Assembly: GCA_016713665.1 (NCBI GenBank)
Contig: JADJOR010000009.1
Span: forward strand, 434,001 to 498,000
Direction of reading: 5' to 3'
Origin: Deltaproteobacteria bacterium
Lineage (GTDB): Bacteria > Myxococcota_A > UBA9160 > UBA4427
DNA: 64,000 nucleotides
Part shown: in pieces, positions 45,801-52,853 of the stretch
Position numbering within the stretch: the stretch's first letter is position 1
Layout of the letters: each line of letters starts with the position of its first letter
Notes under the pieces: model-generated
The model's database searches: none
What the model saw: only the letters and a program-made list of their open reading frames with translations
Told to the model about the DNA's origin: nothing
Position numbers and translations under genes: made by a program

Positions 45801-45986
45801 TACGGGATTGGCGGCTACGACGCCGTCATGTCGCCGATGTCGCTGGCCCTCGGCTGGGGCCTCGCCCTCTCGACCGTCGTCACGCTCTTCCTCGTGCCGT
45901 CGCTCTACGTGACCGCCAACGACATCAACCGCCGCATCGCGACCTGGCGGGGCAAGGGCGGCTCGGAGCTCGCGCACGCGGACTGA
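42873..45986 (+). CDS. RND efflux pump, inner-membrane transporter
   Basis: A 1037-residue RND (AcrB/HAE1-type) transporter with two repeats of a periplasmic porter domain and six membrane helices. The proton-relay motif in helix 4 is GMLVDDAVVVAEMI. Typical segments include QLPGAAARDVETKITIPIED after helix 1 and TTMTTFGGVIPTAYG near the end. TTG 42873 is the only sensible start, five bases after the adaptor stop, with GGAG-like sequence upstream. It exports drugs, solvents or metabolites together with the adaptor and a distant outer-membrane channel. Confidence 0.92.
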   Translation: MERFIRFFVERHLLVHVITASIVMVGLRSAKNTNIEGFPSTQLPRFVVNAQLPGAAARDVETKITIPIEDELREVDGLDSYTTVITDNRSVTQIELDDDTPDAEIAEKEREVRTALDAVRGFPEDMRDDPTLVVMNPNKQPILEVALAGESKSLPAAALRVERALLRVEGVGEIEKVGLPDPELRVYVDPQAARAHGVTLLDVVRAIAGRNVSDTGGVLESSSDRRQVVLWGRFEKPEEVGDVVLRFEEEGPLYVRDVARLELGREDVQLLAGTNGEPGLSLIVVKRAGADVIETQARIVDALARLELPNGVTTSIVNDMSYEMRNRMNVLYSNGIMGIILVVAILFTFLAPSAAIWVAAGVPIVILGVIAVMPFTGMTINFVSTTAFVIVLGMLVDDAVVVAEMILVKRQEGLPPAEAAVQGALAVSSPVFASAATTVLAFAPLLAIGGMSSRVVWMIPAVVCLSLLLSLAESFVILPAHMAISGSNAKPAPKRAFVLRLEERYRRALRVTLANRGRVIAGFAAFFFLVAFGVIPRLEFEFFPQESAPGFHIKVTMPPGTPIEQTEAVVDVVQAQLPPIMGTDLQALTTRVGHQDREGSGREYGSAENEGIVSAHLDLDKKRKSAAEWIEALRETIAAPLDAKISFEADIDGPPGLEPVNVYVLANDDAIRRQVGVALAEFLRGMQGVVDVSIDERFGIRQIDLNPDPERLARHGLDARMLGQTLKAAYYGIIATEMRDLEETTDVRVTLEPEARRTLHAILDTPVRNERGELVLVRDVVDPVEIPALAKIQHRDGRRSLNVTAGLAADAPNTALTIAERIEREFVPRYANRDDVEIEISGEAVQSRRATGDLAAVGIVVVFGIGAVIAIMLGSLLEALFVIAVVPFAIVAVALTFWLHGMNFSLLPVIGTIGLSGVVVNASIVMVDAVHNAQSQLSRAASEAEREATLIETIVSRLRPILVTTMTTFGGVIPTAYGIGGYDAVMSPMSLALGWGLALSTVVTLFLVPSLYVTANDINRRIATWRGKGGSELAHAD

Positions 45987-46116
45987 TCGGGTTCAGGTCA
46001 TCGGATCCAGGCGCATGAGCCGCGGCCGACGTGGAGCGCTTGGCGGTGAGTCCAGCCATGCGGCATCGCAACCGCCCACGAAACCCCGAACCGCGGACGA
46101 GACGGCGCAAAATCGA

Positions 46117-46262
46117 GCGAGCGGCGCGGGGCATGGGATGCGAAGTCAAGCGCAGCCTGAAGGCCGCTCCATCCAGTCGGTCGTAGCCGCGATGAAGTCC
46201 GAGAATCGACACAGGCCGCGCCAAGGGCGAGCCATTCGCGTCCCATGCCCCGCGCCGCTCGC
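46117..46262. repeat. 146-base element bounded by 22-base perfect inverted repeats
   Basis: The 22-base arm at 46117-46138 recurs as its exact reverse complement at 46241-46262. After one mismatch five more bases pair (GCGAA), so each arm is about 28 bases around a loop of about 90. The element fills most of the 291-base gap between the convergent RND and mglA genes. No gene is visible in it. It could be a small non-autonomous mobile element, a bidirectional terminator or a structured RNA. Confidence 0.7.
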
Positions 46263-46277
46263 GACTTGTGGGGCCGA

Positions 46278-46868
46278 CTACCCGCCCATCTTCTTGAGAT
46301 CCGTGAGCACCAGCTTCGCGACGGCCTTCAGCGTCTCGAAGACGCCCTGGCCCGTCGTCGCGCAGGCTTCGAACTCCGGCGCGCCCTGGGGATTCAGCAG
46401 GCGCCGCAGCTCGGCGAGCGGGGCCGCGTTCGGCACGTCCCGCTTGTTGTACTGGATCACGTAGGGAACCTTCGACAGGTCGTAGCCCTGCTCCTTCAGG
46501 TTCACCTTCAGGTTGTCCAGGCTCTCGATGTTGGCCTCCATCCGCTCGATCTGGCTGTCGGCGACGAAGACGACGCCGTCGACGCCCTTCAGGATCAGCT
46601 TGCGGGAGGCGTCGTAGAAGACCTGACCGGGGACGGTGTAGAGATGGAAGCGGGTCTTGAAGCCGCGGATCTCGCCGAGGGCCAGCGGCAGGAAGTCGAA
46701 GAAGAGCGTCCGCTCCGTCTCGGTCGCGAGCGAGATCATCTTCCCCTTCACGTCGGGGTTCGTCTTCTGGTAGATGTGCTGCAGGTTCGTCGTCTTGCCA
46801 CACAGGCCGGGGCCGTAGTAGACGATCTTGCAGTTGATCTCGCGCGAGCTGTAGTTGATGAACGACAT
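46278..46868 (-). CDS. mglA: Polarity GTPase MglA
   Basis: A 196-residue Ras-like GTPase, the length of Myxococcus MglA, with near-identical stretches: SFINYSSREINCKIVYYGPG, the P-loop GPGLCGKTTN, TRFHLYTVPGQVFYDASR (switch II) and VIQYNKRDVPNA (guanine specificity). MglA-GTP marks the leading cell pole and directs gliding and type IV pilus motility in Myxococcus; in other bacteria MglA homologues also set polarity or cell shape. It follows mglB by 14 bases. Confidence 0.95.
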   Translation of the reverse strand: MSFINYSSREINCKIVYYGPGLCGKTTNLQHIYQKTNPDVKGKMISLATETERTLFFDFLPLALGEIRGFKTRFHLYTVPGQVFYDASRKLILKGVDGVVFVADSQIERMEANIESLDNLKVNLKEQGYDLSKVPYVIQYNKRDVPNAAPLAELRRLLNPQGAPEFEACATTGQGVFETLKAVAKLVLTDLKKMGG

Positions 46869-46882
46869 GCTTTGGGTGCCCG

Positions 46883-47374
46883 TCAGGAAAAGAGATTGTC
46901 GATGTCGTCGTCCGTGATCTCCGCGAAGGGGGAGCCGGCGCCCGGGGGCTGTGCCTCGGCCTTCTTGCGGATGTCCTCGAAGAGTTTCGCCAGCTCGCCG
47001 CCGGCCTTCTTGACGCGCAGACGGACCAGGCCGAGGGAGCTGCGCTCGTCGAACACGACGACGAGGATCATGCGCTCGCCCACGACCGTCATGTGGAGGT
47101 TGTCGCGCTCGCCCTGGTGGAAATGGATCGGGAACTCTTCCTCGCCGAGGATCTTCGCGAGGCCGCCGGTCGCGGCGATGCAGCCCGCCGTCAGGCTGGC
47201 GAGGCTGGTGCTGTCGATGCCGCGGAGCTCGCCGGCCTCGCCGATCAGCTGACCGGCCTTGTCGACGACGAAGACGCCCTTGGCGTTCGCGTCGCGGACG
47301 AGCCGCTGAATGATCCCGAGGACGCGATCGAAGTCCTCTTTCTGCATCACGAGCTGGGATTGAATCATCGGCAT
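46883..47374 (-). CDS. mglB: MglB, roadblock/LC7 GTPase-activating protein
   Basis: A 163-residue roadblock/LC7 protein: FDRVLGIIQRLVRDANAKGV, VVDKAGQLIGEAGELRGID, SLTAGCIAATGGLAKILGEE and LHMTVVGERMILVVVFDE. MglB is the GAP for MglA and sets the opposite pole. The C-terminal extension ends in the acidic peptide TDDDIDNLF, also seen in MglB proteins. A second ATG two codons on (47368) has AGAGGCAG in front and may be the real start. The 237 bases upstream carry TAAGCT and an A-rich patch on the minus strand, possibly its promoter. Confidence 0.92.
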   Translation of the reverse strand: MPMIQSQLVMQKEDFDRVLGIIQRLVRDANAKGVFVVDKAGQLIGEAGELRGIDSTSLASLTAGCIAATGGLAKILGEEEFPIHFHQGERDNLHMTVVGERMILVVVFDERSSLGLVRLRVKKAGGELAKLFEDIRKKAEAQPPGAGSPFAEITDDDIDNLFS

Positions 47375-47611
47375 CTGCCTCTGTAAGCGTCCGGGAAATG
47401 GACTTTTTCGAGCTTAACTCGCGGCGTCCGAGAGGAGCAACCGCGAACACCGGCCATCGGATCGGAAGCGGGCCCCGACGACGGCCCCCGTGCCCGCTGG
47501 GCCGCCGGGGCGCGTCCCTGGCTCCGATCGGTCGCCAGGGGGTGGGTCTTGAGCCGGTCCTGCGCCGGGCGCGGAGGGATCTGGCCGGTGGCCGGTCCGC
47601 GGGCCAACGCG

Positions 47612-48220
47612 TCAGTCGGTCAGGGCGCGGCGATTCGCGATCGCACGGCTGACGGTGACGTGGTCGGCGTATTCGATGTCGCCGCCGAGGGGCATGCCGT
47701 AGGCGATGCGGGTGAGCCGCACGCCGGATGCCGCCAGGCGATCTGCCAGGAAATGGGCCGTCGCGTCGCCCTCGGCGGTCGGGTTCGTGGCGAGCACGAC
47801 CTCCTTGATTCCGCCGGCGCGGACCCGCCGCTCGAGCTCGCCCACGCGCAGGGATTCCGGACCCATCCCGTCGATCGGCGAGAGCGCCCCGCCGAGCACG
47901 TGGTAGATCCCCTTGAAGCCGCCGCTGCGCTCGATCGCGGCCATGTCGGCCGGCTCTTCGACGACGCAGAGGATCCCGTGGTCCCGGCCCGGTCCGGCGC
48001 AGACGGGGCAGGGCGAGCGGTCGGAGAGGGTGAAGCACGACTCGCACACGACCGTGTCGATCTGCAGCCGCAGGATCGCGTCGGCGAGCTCGCGGGCGAC
48101 CTCGGGGCGCGCGCTGAGCAGGAAGTAGGCGAGCCGCGTCGCGGACTTCTCGCCGATGCCGGGCAGCCGCTTCAGGCTGGTGACGAGCCGATCCATCGCC
48201 GGGGACGAGGAGGTCGCCAT
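47612..48220 (-). CDS. recR: Recombination mediator RecR
   Basis: A 202-residue protein with a helix-hairpin-helix (LVTSLKRLPGIGEKSATRLA), a C4 zinc finger (Cys59, Cys62, Cys71, Cys74), a Toprim domain (ILCVVEEPADMAAIE, EVVLATNPTAEGDATA) and a C-terminal Walker-B-like element. RecR with RecO loads RecA at single-strand gaps. It starts one base after the ybaB stop in the common dnaX-ybaB-recR order. Confidence 0.96.
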   Translation of the reverse strand: MATSSSPAMDRLVTSLKRLPGIGEKSATRLAYFLLSARPEVARELADAILRLQIDTVVCESCFTLSDRSPCPVCAGPGRDHGILCVVEEPADMAAIERSGGFKGIYHVLGGALSPIDGMGPESLRVGELERRVRAGGIKEVVLATNPTAEGDATAHFLADRLAASGVRLTRIAYGMPLGGDIEYADHVTVSRAIANRRALTD

Positions 48221-48221
48221 C

Positions 48222-48539
48222 TCAGAATCCGCTGCCGGTCGCGAGCTGTTGCTGCATGCGGAGGAACTCGGCCTGGGCTCCCTCCTGGGCCTTCACGAGG
48301 GCCGCATTGACGGCGGCGGCGGCGAGGTCCTGGATCATCTCGCGATCGCCCGTCTTGAAGAAGGCGTCCTCGATCTCGATCGAAACGACGCGCAGGGCGC
48401 CGGTCACCGTCGCGCGCACCATCCCGCCCCCGCTCGCCGCCTCGAAGCGCCGCGCGTTCAACGCCTTCTGGATCTCGGCGATGCGCTCCTGCATCACGCG
48501 GGCCTGCTCCATCATCTTCTCGGCATCGCTCGGGTTCAA
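48222..48539 (-). CDS. ybaB: YbaB/EbfC nucleoid-associated protein
   Basis: A 105-residue YbaB/EbfC protein: an N-terminal amphipathic helix (MMEQARVMQERIAEIQKALN), the strand MVRATVTGALRVVSIEIED and a Gln/Met-rich C-terminus (LRMQQQLATGSGF). It forms a dimer that binds DNA as tweezers. Its ATG overlaps the dnaX stop as ATGA. Confidence 0.93.
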   Translation of the reverse strand: MNPSDAEKMMEQARVMQERIAEIQKALNARRFEAASGGGMVRATVTGALRVVSIEIEDAFFKTGDREMIQDLAAAAVNAALVKAQEGAQAEFLRMQQQLATGSGF

Positions 48540-50326
48540 AGGTTCTCTCCCAGGGGACGGATCTCGACGATCTCCGCATCGAGGATCTCGATCGCGAGAT
48601 TGACGGACTCGCTGTTCAGGGCTTCCTGACGCCGCTTGCGCGAGCGCTCGCGCGACTGGGCCGTCGGGGCGGCCTCCTTGCGCACCGCCTGCTGCTCGAT
48701 CTGGATCTGCATCGGCCGCCCGAAGAGCGCCTTCGCGATCGCCTCGAGCTCGCCGACCCGGGCCTTCAGGCGCTCGGCGTGGAACGAGGTCGAGGCGGCG
48801 ATCCGCATGCGGTGGCCGTCGACGGCGGCGCAGTCCGCATGCTCGAGGCTCGCGTGGCGCGCGCGGTCGAGCCCGAGGGCCCGGGCGCGCAGGCGGTCGA
48901 AGAGGGCGCCGGGTGAGGCGCCGTGGGCGGGATCCGGTGCGGGCACGAGGGCCTGGAGATCGTCGTCGTCGTCGTCGCCGTCGTCGAAGCGGGCGTTCGC
49001 CGCGTCGTCGAAGCTCGACTCCGGCCCATCGCTCTCGTGCGCAGCGAGGTCATCGCTCCGGCCGTCGTCCGGCCCGAGATCGGCGCTCGACGGCTCGGCG
49101 TCGAAGCGATCCGGCTCCTCCGCTGGCGGCGCGTCGAAGGGATCGGGCTCGTCGGGCTCGTCGCGGGGGCTCGGCGGGACTTCGGTGAGCCGCGGGGGCC
49201 GGGGCGCGATGGGCTCGCGCTGCGTCTGGCCTCGCGGCGCTTCGCGCGGACCCTCGCGCATCGGAACCGGGCGCGGTCCGCGCCCGGCCGGCTCACGCTG
49301 CGGGCCTCGGCCCGGCTCGCGGGTCGCGTCGCGCGGCGCGTCGCGACGCGACGAGGGGGCGGATCCGATCGGCGTCACCCCGGTCGGGGGCCCGCTCTGC
49401 GCGCCCGGCGCCGGCGCGAGCTGAGGGGGGAGCGGGCGCTCCGTTCCGGCGAGTCGTCGCTCGAGGGCGTCGAGGCGCGCGAGCAGCTTTTCGACGTCGT
49501 CCCCGCTCGGCATCGTCGCGAGCCGGATCACCGCCATGTCGAGCACCGCCCGCGGCTGGGGCGCGAAGGCCAGGTCCTCGATCTCGCGCACGAGGGCGCG
49601 GAACATGCGCCGCAGCCGCGCGGGCTCGCAGCGGGCGGTCAACGCGCGGAGCTCGGCGCGCTCCTCGTCGGTGCCTTCGAAGACGCCCTCGGCGTCGGGG
49701 GCGATCTGGAGCACGGTCAGGTCGCGAAGCCACTCGAGCAGCGCCTCGGCGATGCGCGCCGGCTCGGAGCCGCCGGCGGTCGCCGTCGCGACGTGCTCGA
49801 GGGCGCGGCGCGGATCGCTCTCGAGGCAGGCCTCGAGGATCGCCTTGAGCACGTTGCGGTCGACGAGATCGAGGATCTCCTGCGGCGGCGGCTCTTCGAG
49901 GGTCTTCAGCAGCGCATTGAACGCGCTCGTCGACAGCATGTGGACTTCGTCGATGATGAAGATGCGATGGCGACCGGGGGCGGCGGCGTAGCGGATCGAC
50001 TCGATGATCTCGCGCATGTCGTCGACGCCGGTCCGGCTCGCGGCGTCGATCTCCTGGACGTCCGTCGAGCGGCTCTCGGCGATCTCGATGCAGGAGGGGC
50101 AGACGCCGCAGGGCGTGTCCGTCGGGCCCTTCTCGCAGTTCAGGCAGCGGGCGACGAGGCGGGCGAGGGTCGTCTTGCCGACGCCGCGGGGGCCGGTGAA
50201 CAGGATCGCGTGGGGGATCCGGCCGGAACGGACGGCGTTGCGCAGGGCGCGCGTGACGTGGGCCTGCCCCGAGACTTCCTCGAAGCTCTGCGGCCGCCAT
50301 TTGCGCGCGATGACCTGGTAGCTCAA
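48536..50326 (-). CDS. dnaX: DNA polymerase III tau/gamma subunit, with an apparent internal deletion
   Basis: A 596-residue clamp-loader ATPase. Present: Walker A GPRGVGKT (45-52), a zinc module (Cys64, 73, 76, 79) and Walker B IIDEVH followed by ALLKTLEEPPP (to 148). There the sequence jumps to QEILDLVDRNVLKAIL, which in relatives lies about 95 residues later. The missing part holds sensor 1 (FATTEPHKI-like), the arginine finger (SRCQRF-like) and sensor 2 (GSxRDALS-like). The frame is kept and the rest is normal, including a long acidic/Pro-rich linker and tau-like C-terminus. TTG 50326 is the start. Either an assembly or real deletion; an essential gene should not lose this. Confidence 0.85.
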   Translation of the reverse strand: MSYQVIARKWRPQSFEEVSGQAHVTRALRNAVRSGRIPHAILFTGPRGVGKTTLARLVARCLNCEKGPTDTPCGVCPSCIEIAESRSTDVQEIDAASRTGVDDMREIIESIRYAAAPGRHRIFIIDEVHMLSTSAFNALLKTLEEPPPQEILDLVDRNVLKAILEACLESDPRRALEHVATATAGGSEPARIAEALLEWLRDLTVLQIAPDAEGVFEGTDEERAELRALTARCEPARLRRMFRALVREIEDLAFAPQPRAVLDMAVIRLATMPSGDDVEKLLARLDALERRLAGTERPLPPQLAPAPGAQSGPPTGVTPIGSAPSSRRDAPRDATREPGRGPQREPAGRGPRPVPMREGPREAPRGQTQREPIAPRPPRLTEVPPSPRDEPDEPDPFDAPPAEEPDRFDAEPSSADLGPDDGRSDDLAAHESDGPESSFDDAANARFDDGDDDDDDLQALVPAPDPAHGASPGALFDRLRARALGLDRARHASLEHADCAAVDGHRMRIAASTSFHAERLKARVGELEAIAKALFGRPMQIQIEQQAVRKEAAPTAQSRERSRKRRQEALNSESVNLAIEILDAEIVEIRPLGENL

Positions 50327-50408
50327 GGTCGGACCCTTCCGGCGTCGCCGGCGGCTTCGCTCCGAGGTGTCGCCGGAGGCGTTCTCCGAGGGGGCTTCGG
50401 AGGCCTGT

Positions 50409-50527
50409 CGAGCGTTGACCGCAGGGCTTGCCGATCGCAGCCAAGTCCCTGCTACGGCTGCTTCCTTCCGGATCTGACCGGGTTCACAGGATCCCGAACT
50501 CGAACGGGACCCTGCGGTCAACGCTCG
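50409..50527 (-). ncRNA. ffs: Signal recognition particle RNA (small bacterial type)
   Basis: The minus strand carries the hallmark domain IV core GGTCAGATCCGGAAGGAAGC. The ends form a perfect 18-base-pair stem (50409-50426 with 50510-50527), giving a transcript of about 119 bases. It pairs with Ffh in co-translational targeting. Placement immediately before dnaX is common in bacteria. A further hairpin GGCATGCGCCATGCC (50527-50541) just upstream may be a 5' leader removed in processing. Confidence 0.95.
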
Positions 50528-50549
50528 GCATGCGCCATGCCGAGCTCGG

Positions 50550-50578
50550 ACGGTACCCGGCGCGACCCCGAGTTTCAA
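50550..50578 (-). promoter_or_regulatory. Promoter of the SRP RNA
   Basis: On the minus strand TTGAAA (50578-50573), a 17-base spacer and TACCGT (50555-50550). It predicts a start near 50543, about 16 bases before the mature stem. Confidence 0.6.
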
Positions 50579-50681
50579 ACGGGCGGCCGGGTCGAGGTCC
50601 GGGCGGCTCGGGCCGTGCGCTTCGTCCGATCGCTCGCAGCGTCCGCTTCGTCCGGCTCGCTTTCGCGGGGCGGTGCGCTGG

Positions 50682-50687
50682 TATGCT
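50682..50687 (+). promoter_or_regulatory. Extended -10 TGgTATGCT of the SnoaL/H1-tail gene
   Basis: TATGCT with TG one base upstream (50679-50687). A start around 50694 would give a short leader carrying AGGAGG before ATG 50707. Confidence 0.45.
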
Positions 50688-50706
50688 CCGCGCCAGGAGG
50701 GAACCC

Positions 50707-51408
50707 ATGTCGTCCGAAATGCTCTCGCCCCGCCGCGAGGACGAGCTCGCGATCCGCGACCTCGCCTTCCGTTACGCCCGCATCGTCGATCGCCGCGTCT
50801 ACGACGAGATCCCGCAGGTCTTCATGCCCGACTGCGAGCTCACCGGGGTCGGCTTCCGGATGAAGGGCCATGCCGAGCTCGACGCGGGGCTGCGCAAGAT
50901 CGAGATGTACTCGGCGACGCAGCACTGCGTCCACAATCAGGCGACCCGACTCGACGGCGATCGTGCGAGCGGCGAGTTCTACTGCGTCGCCTACCACATT
51001 CACGAACGCGACGGCGTTCCGTACAAGCTCGACATGGGGATCCGGTACGAGGACCGCTACGTGCGGACCGCGGAGGGCTGGCGGATCGCGCAGCGGACGC
51101 TCGTCCTGATCTGGCAGCAGGACCTGCCCCTCGACCTGTCGGTCGCGGCGCTGTCGAGACCGGCCCCGGCACGGGCGGCGAAGGCCCGCTCCGCGGGCGC
51201 GGGACGCGCGCGCGCTGCGGGTGGCGGGAGCAGGTCGGGCGGCTCGGCGAAGCGCGCGAAGGCGCGCGGGGCGAATGCGCGCGGGGCGAAGGCGCGAAAG
51301 TCTCCGGCCGGCGCGAAGGCCGGCAAGAAGAAGGCCGCAGGCGGAACGCGCAAGCGCGCTCGTCAGGTCCGCAGGCCCACCGGACCTGCGGGCTCGCGAC
51401 CGGCGTGA
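50707..51408 (+). CDS. SnoaL-like domain with histone-H1-like basic tail
   Basis: A 233-residue protein in two parts. Residues 1-145 are an NTF2/SnoaL-like domain (EDELAIRDLAFRYARIVDRR, VFMPDCELTGVGF, GWRIAQRTLVLIW). Residues 150-233 are almost only Ala, Lys, Arg, Gly, Ser and Pro, with repeated AKAR/GAKA units, like histone H1 or the tail of bacterial HU-type DNA-binding proteins. Such a tail would bind nucleic acid non-specifically. AGGAGG lies seven bases before the ATG. The short repeat GCGCGCGGGGCGAA occurs at least twice in the tail coding region, suggesting slippage growth. Confidence 0.75.
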   Translation: MSSEMLSPRREDELAIRDLAFRYARIVDRRVYDEIPQVFMPDCELTGVGFRMKGHAELDAGLRKIEMYSATQHCVHNQATRLDGDRASGEFYCVAYHIHERDGVPYKLDMGIRYEDRYVRTAEGWRIAQRTLVLIWQQDLPLDLSVAALSRPAPARAAKARSAGAGRARAAGGGSRSGGSAKRAKARGANARGAKARKSPAGAKAGKKKAAGGTRKRARQVRRPTGPAGSRPA

Positions 51409-51451
51409 CCAGGAGGGGCGGCACGCCTTGCGGCCGCCCCGAGCCGGCGAC

Positions 51452-52201
51452 CTACGCCAGCGCCGCCCCGTCGACCCGGATCTCGGTCCCCGTGATGAAG
51501 CGCGCTTCGTCGGAGGCGAGGAAGACGACGACGTCGGCGATCACTTCCGGGCCCGCCGCGCCCTGCAGCGACGCGAGCCGGTTCAAGAGCTCGAGCTTCG
51601 CCGCCTTCGGCAGCTTCGCGGTCCCGGACATGCCGGTCTGGATCGAGGCGGGGCAGATCGAGTTCGCCCGCAGGCCCTCCTCGGCGTACTCGACGGCGAT
51701 CGCCCGGGTGAAGGCGTGGATCGCGCCCTTCGACGCGCTGTAGGCCGAGCCGTAGGCGAGCCCCGAGAGCCCGGCCGTCGAGCCGAGATTCACGATCGCG
51801 CCCTTCGTCTTCAGCAGATGCGGGATCGCCTCCCGCGTCATCAGGAAGGTCCCGTCGAGGTTCACCGAGAGGATCCGCCGCCAGAAGGCGAGCGACATCT
51901 CGTGGACCCGCTCGTAGGCGATGATGCCCGCGTTGTTGCAGAGGACGTCGAGCTTCTCGAAGCGCTCGACGCAGGCGGCGACGCTCGCGCGGGCCTGCTG
52001 CTCGTCGCTGATGTCGGCGGCCCGGAATTCGACCTCTGCGCCCTGCTCGGTCACGCGTTTGGCCGTCTCCTCGAGCCCCGCCGCGACGACGTCGGTCAGG
52101 AAGAGCCGCGCCCCTTCGCGCGCCGCCCGGATCGCCGACGCGCGGCCGATGCCCGAGGCGGCGCCCGTCAGGAGGAGAACCTTGTCGTCGAGTCGTCCCA
52201 T
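51452..52201 (-). CDS. Short-chain dehydrogenase/reductase
   Basis: A 249-residue classical SDR. NAD(P)-binding GAASGIGRASA, structural CNNAG (LCNNAGIIAY), catalytic Ser in VNLGSTAGLSG, and YSASKGA giving the Tyr-x3-Lys. Asp in FLTDVV (after the second strand) favours NAD. The product may be a hydroxysteroid or beta-hydroxyacyl dehydrogenase, but the substrate is not readable. ATG 52201 has GGGAG five bases upstream; the GTG one codon earlier is less likely. Last gene of the P450-ThuA run. Confidence 0.87.
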   Translation of the reverse strand: MGRLDDKVLLLTGAASGIGRASAIRAAREGARLFLTDVVAAGLEETAKRVTEQGAEVEFRAADISDEQQARASVAACVERFEKLDVLCNNAGIIAYERVHEMSLAFWRRILSVNLDGTFLMTREAIPHLLKTKGAIVNLGSTAGLSGLAYGSAYSASKGAIHAFTRAIAVEYAEEGLRANSICPASIQTGMSGTAKLPKAAKLELLNRLASLQGAAGPEVIADVVVFLASDEARFITGTEIRVDGAALA

Positions 52202-52283
52202 CACTGCTCCCTTGCCGTGTTCGTATCCTGTGTCGCCGCCTCCGGTCCCGGGACCGGACGCAGGCCGACGCGGGGAAGCGCCG

Positions 52284-52850
52284 CTACGCGCCCGTCGAGT
52301 AGTAGTGCGGCCAGACGAGCGCGTCGAGGACCATCGTCTGGAGCCAGAAGAAGAAGAACGAGAAGACCGCGAGCCAGGCGAGCGGTCGGCCGCGCGCCGC
52401 GAGCCGCACGAGCATCGCCCCGAGCAGCGTCGCCGCGATCCCGACCGCGAGCAGCACGCCGCGGACCAGCAGCCAGACGAAGGGCGACGGGCTCTTCACG
52501 TAGAGCGCCGTCAGCGGGAGCCAGAGCGCCGAAGCCATCAGGATCGTCGCGTAGGCGATGAAGAGCGTCTCGAGGCCGAAGCCCGTCCGTTCGCGCAGGG
52601 CGCTCGCCGGGGTCGCGAAGACGAGCCACCAGGTCGCGGGAAAGAAGCCGAAGGCCGCGAGGAACATGTTGAGCGTGTAGAGCTCGCGGATCCGGCCTTC
52701 CGGAATTCCGCCCCAGAGCCCGGCGCTGATCGCGGGGTCGAGGGCGAGCAGATAGCTCGCGAGGACCCCCGAGCCGCCGATCGCGATCAGCCGGAGCAGG
52801 GCGCGTCGATAGGCGGTGTCGTCCGCCGGACTCGTATCGATCGCCGTCAC
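52284..52850 (-). CDS. Five-helix membrane protein of unknown function
   Basis: A 188-residue protein with about five membrane segments (roughly 20-40, 60-82, 95-118, 125-150, 155-177). Only the ends are polar. Trp/Phe-rich helices such as FSFFFFWLQTMVLDALVW are striking. I recognise no family. It starts three bases after the ThuA gene stop, so it belongs to the same transcript. Confidence 0.65.
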   Translation of the reverse strand: MTAIDTSPADDTAYRRALLRLIAIGGSGVLASYLLALDPAISAGLWGGIPEGRIRELYTLNMFLAAFGFFPATWWLVFATPASALRERTGFGLETLFIAYATILMASALWLPLTALYVKSPSPFVWLLVRGVLLAVGIAATLLGAMLVRLAARGRPLAWLAVFSFFFFWLQTMVLDALVWPHYYSTGA

Positions 52851-52853
52851 GCG

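Noticed and set aside
42789..45977. A 1062-codon open frame opposite the RND pump
   Set aside because: Low-complexity His/Arg/Asp translation; the plus strand encodes an unmistakable RND transporter.
50384..50402. Terminator after the SRP RNA
   Set aside because: A six-base-pair hairpin exists but there is no T-run and dnaX begins soon after, so read-through is as likely.
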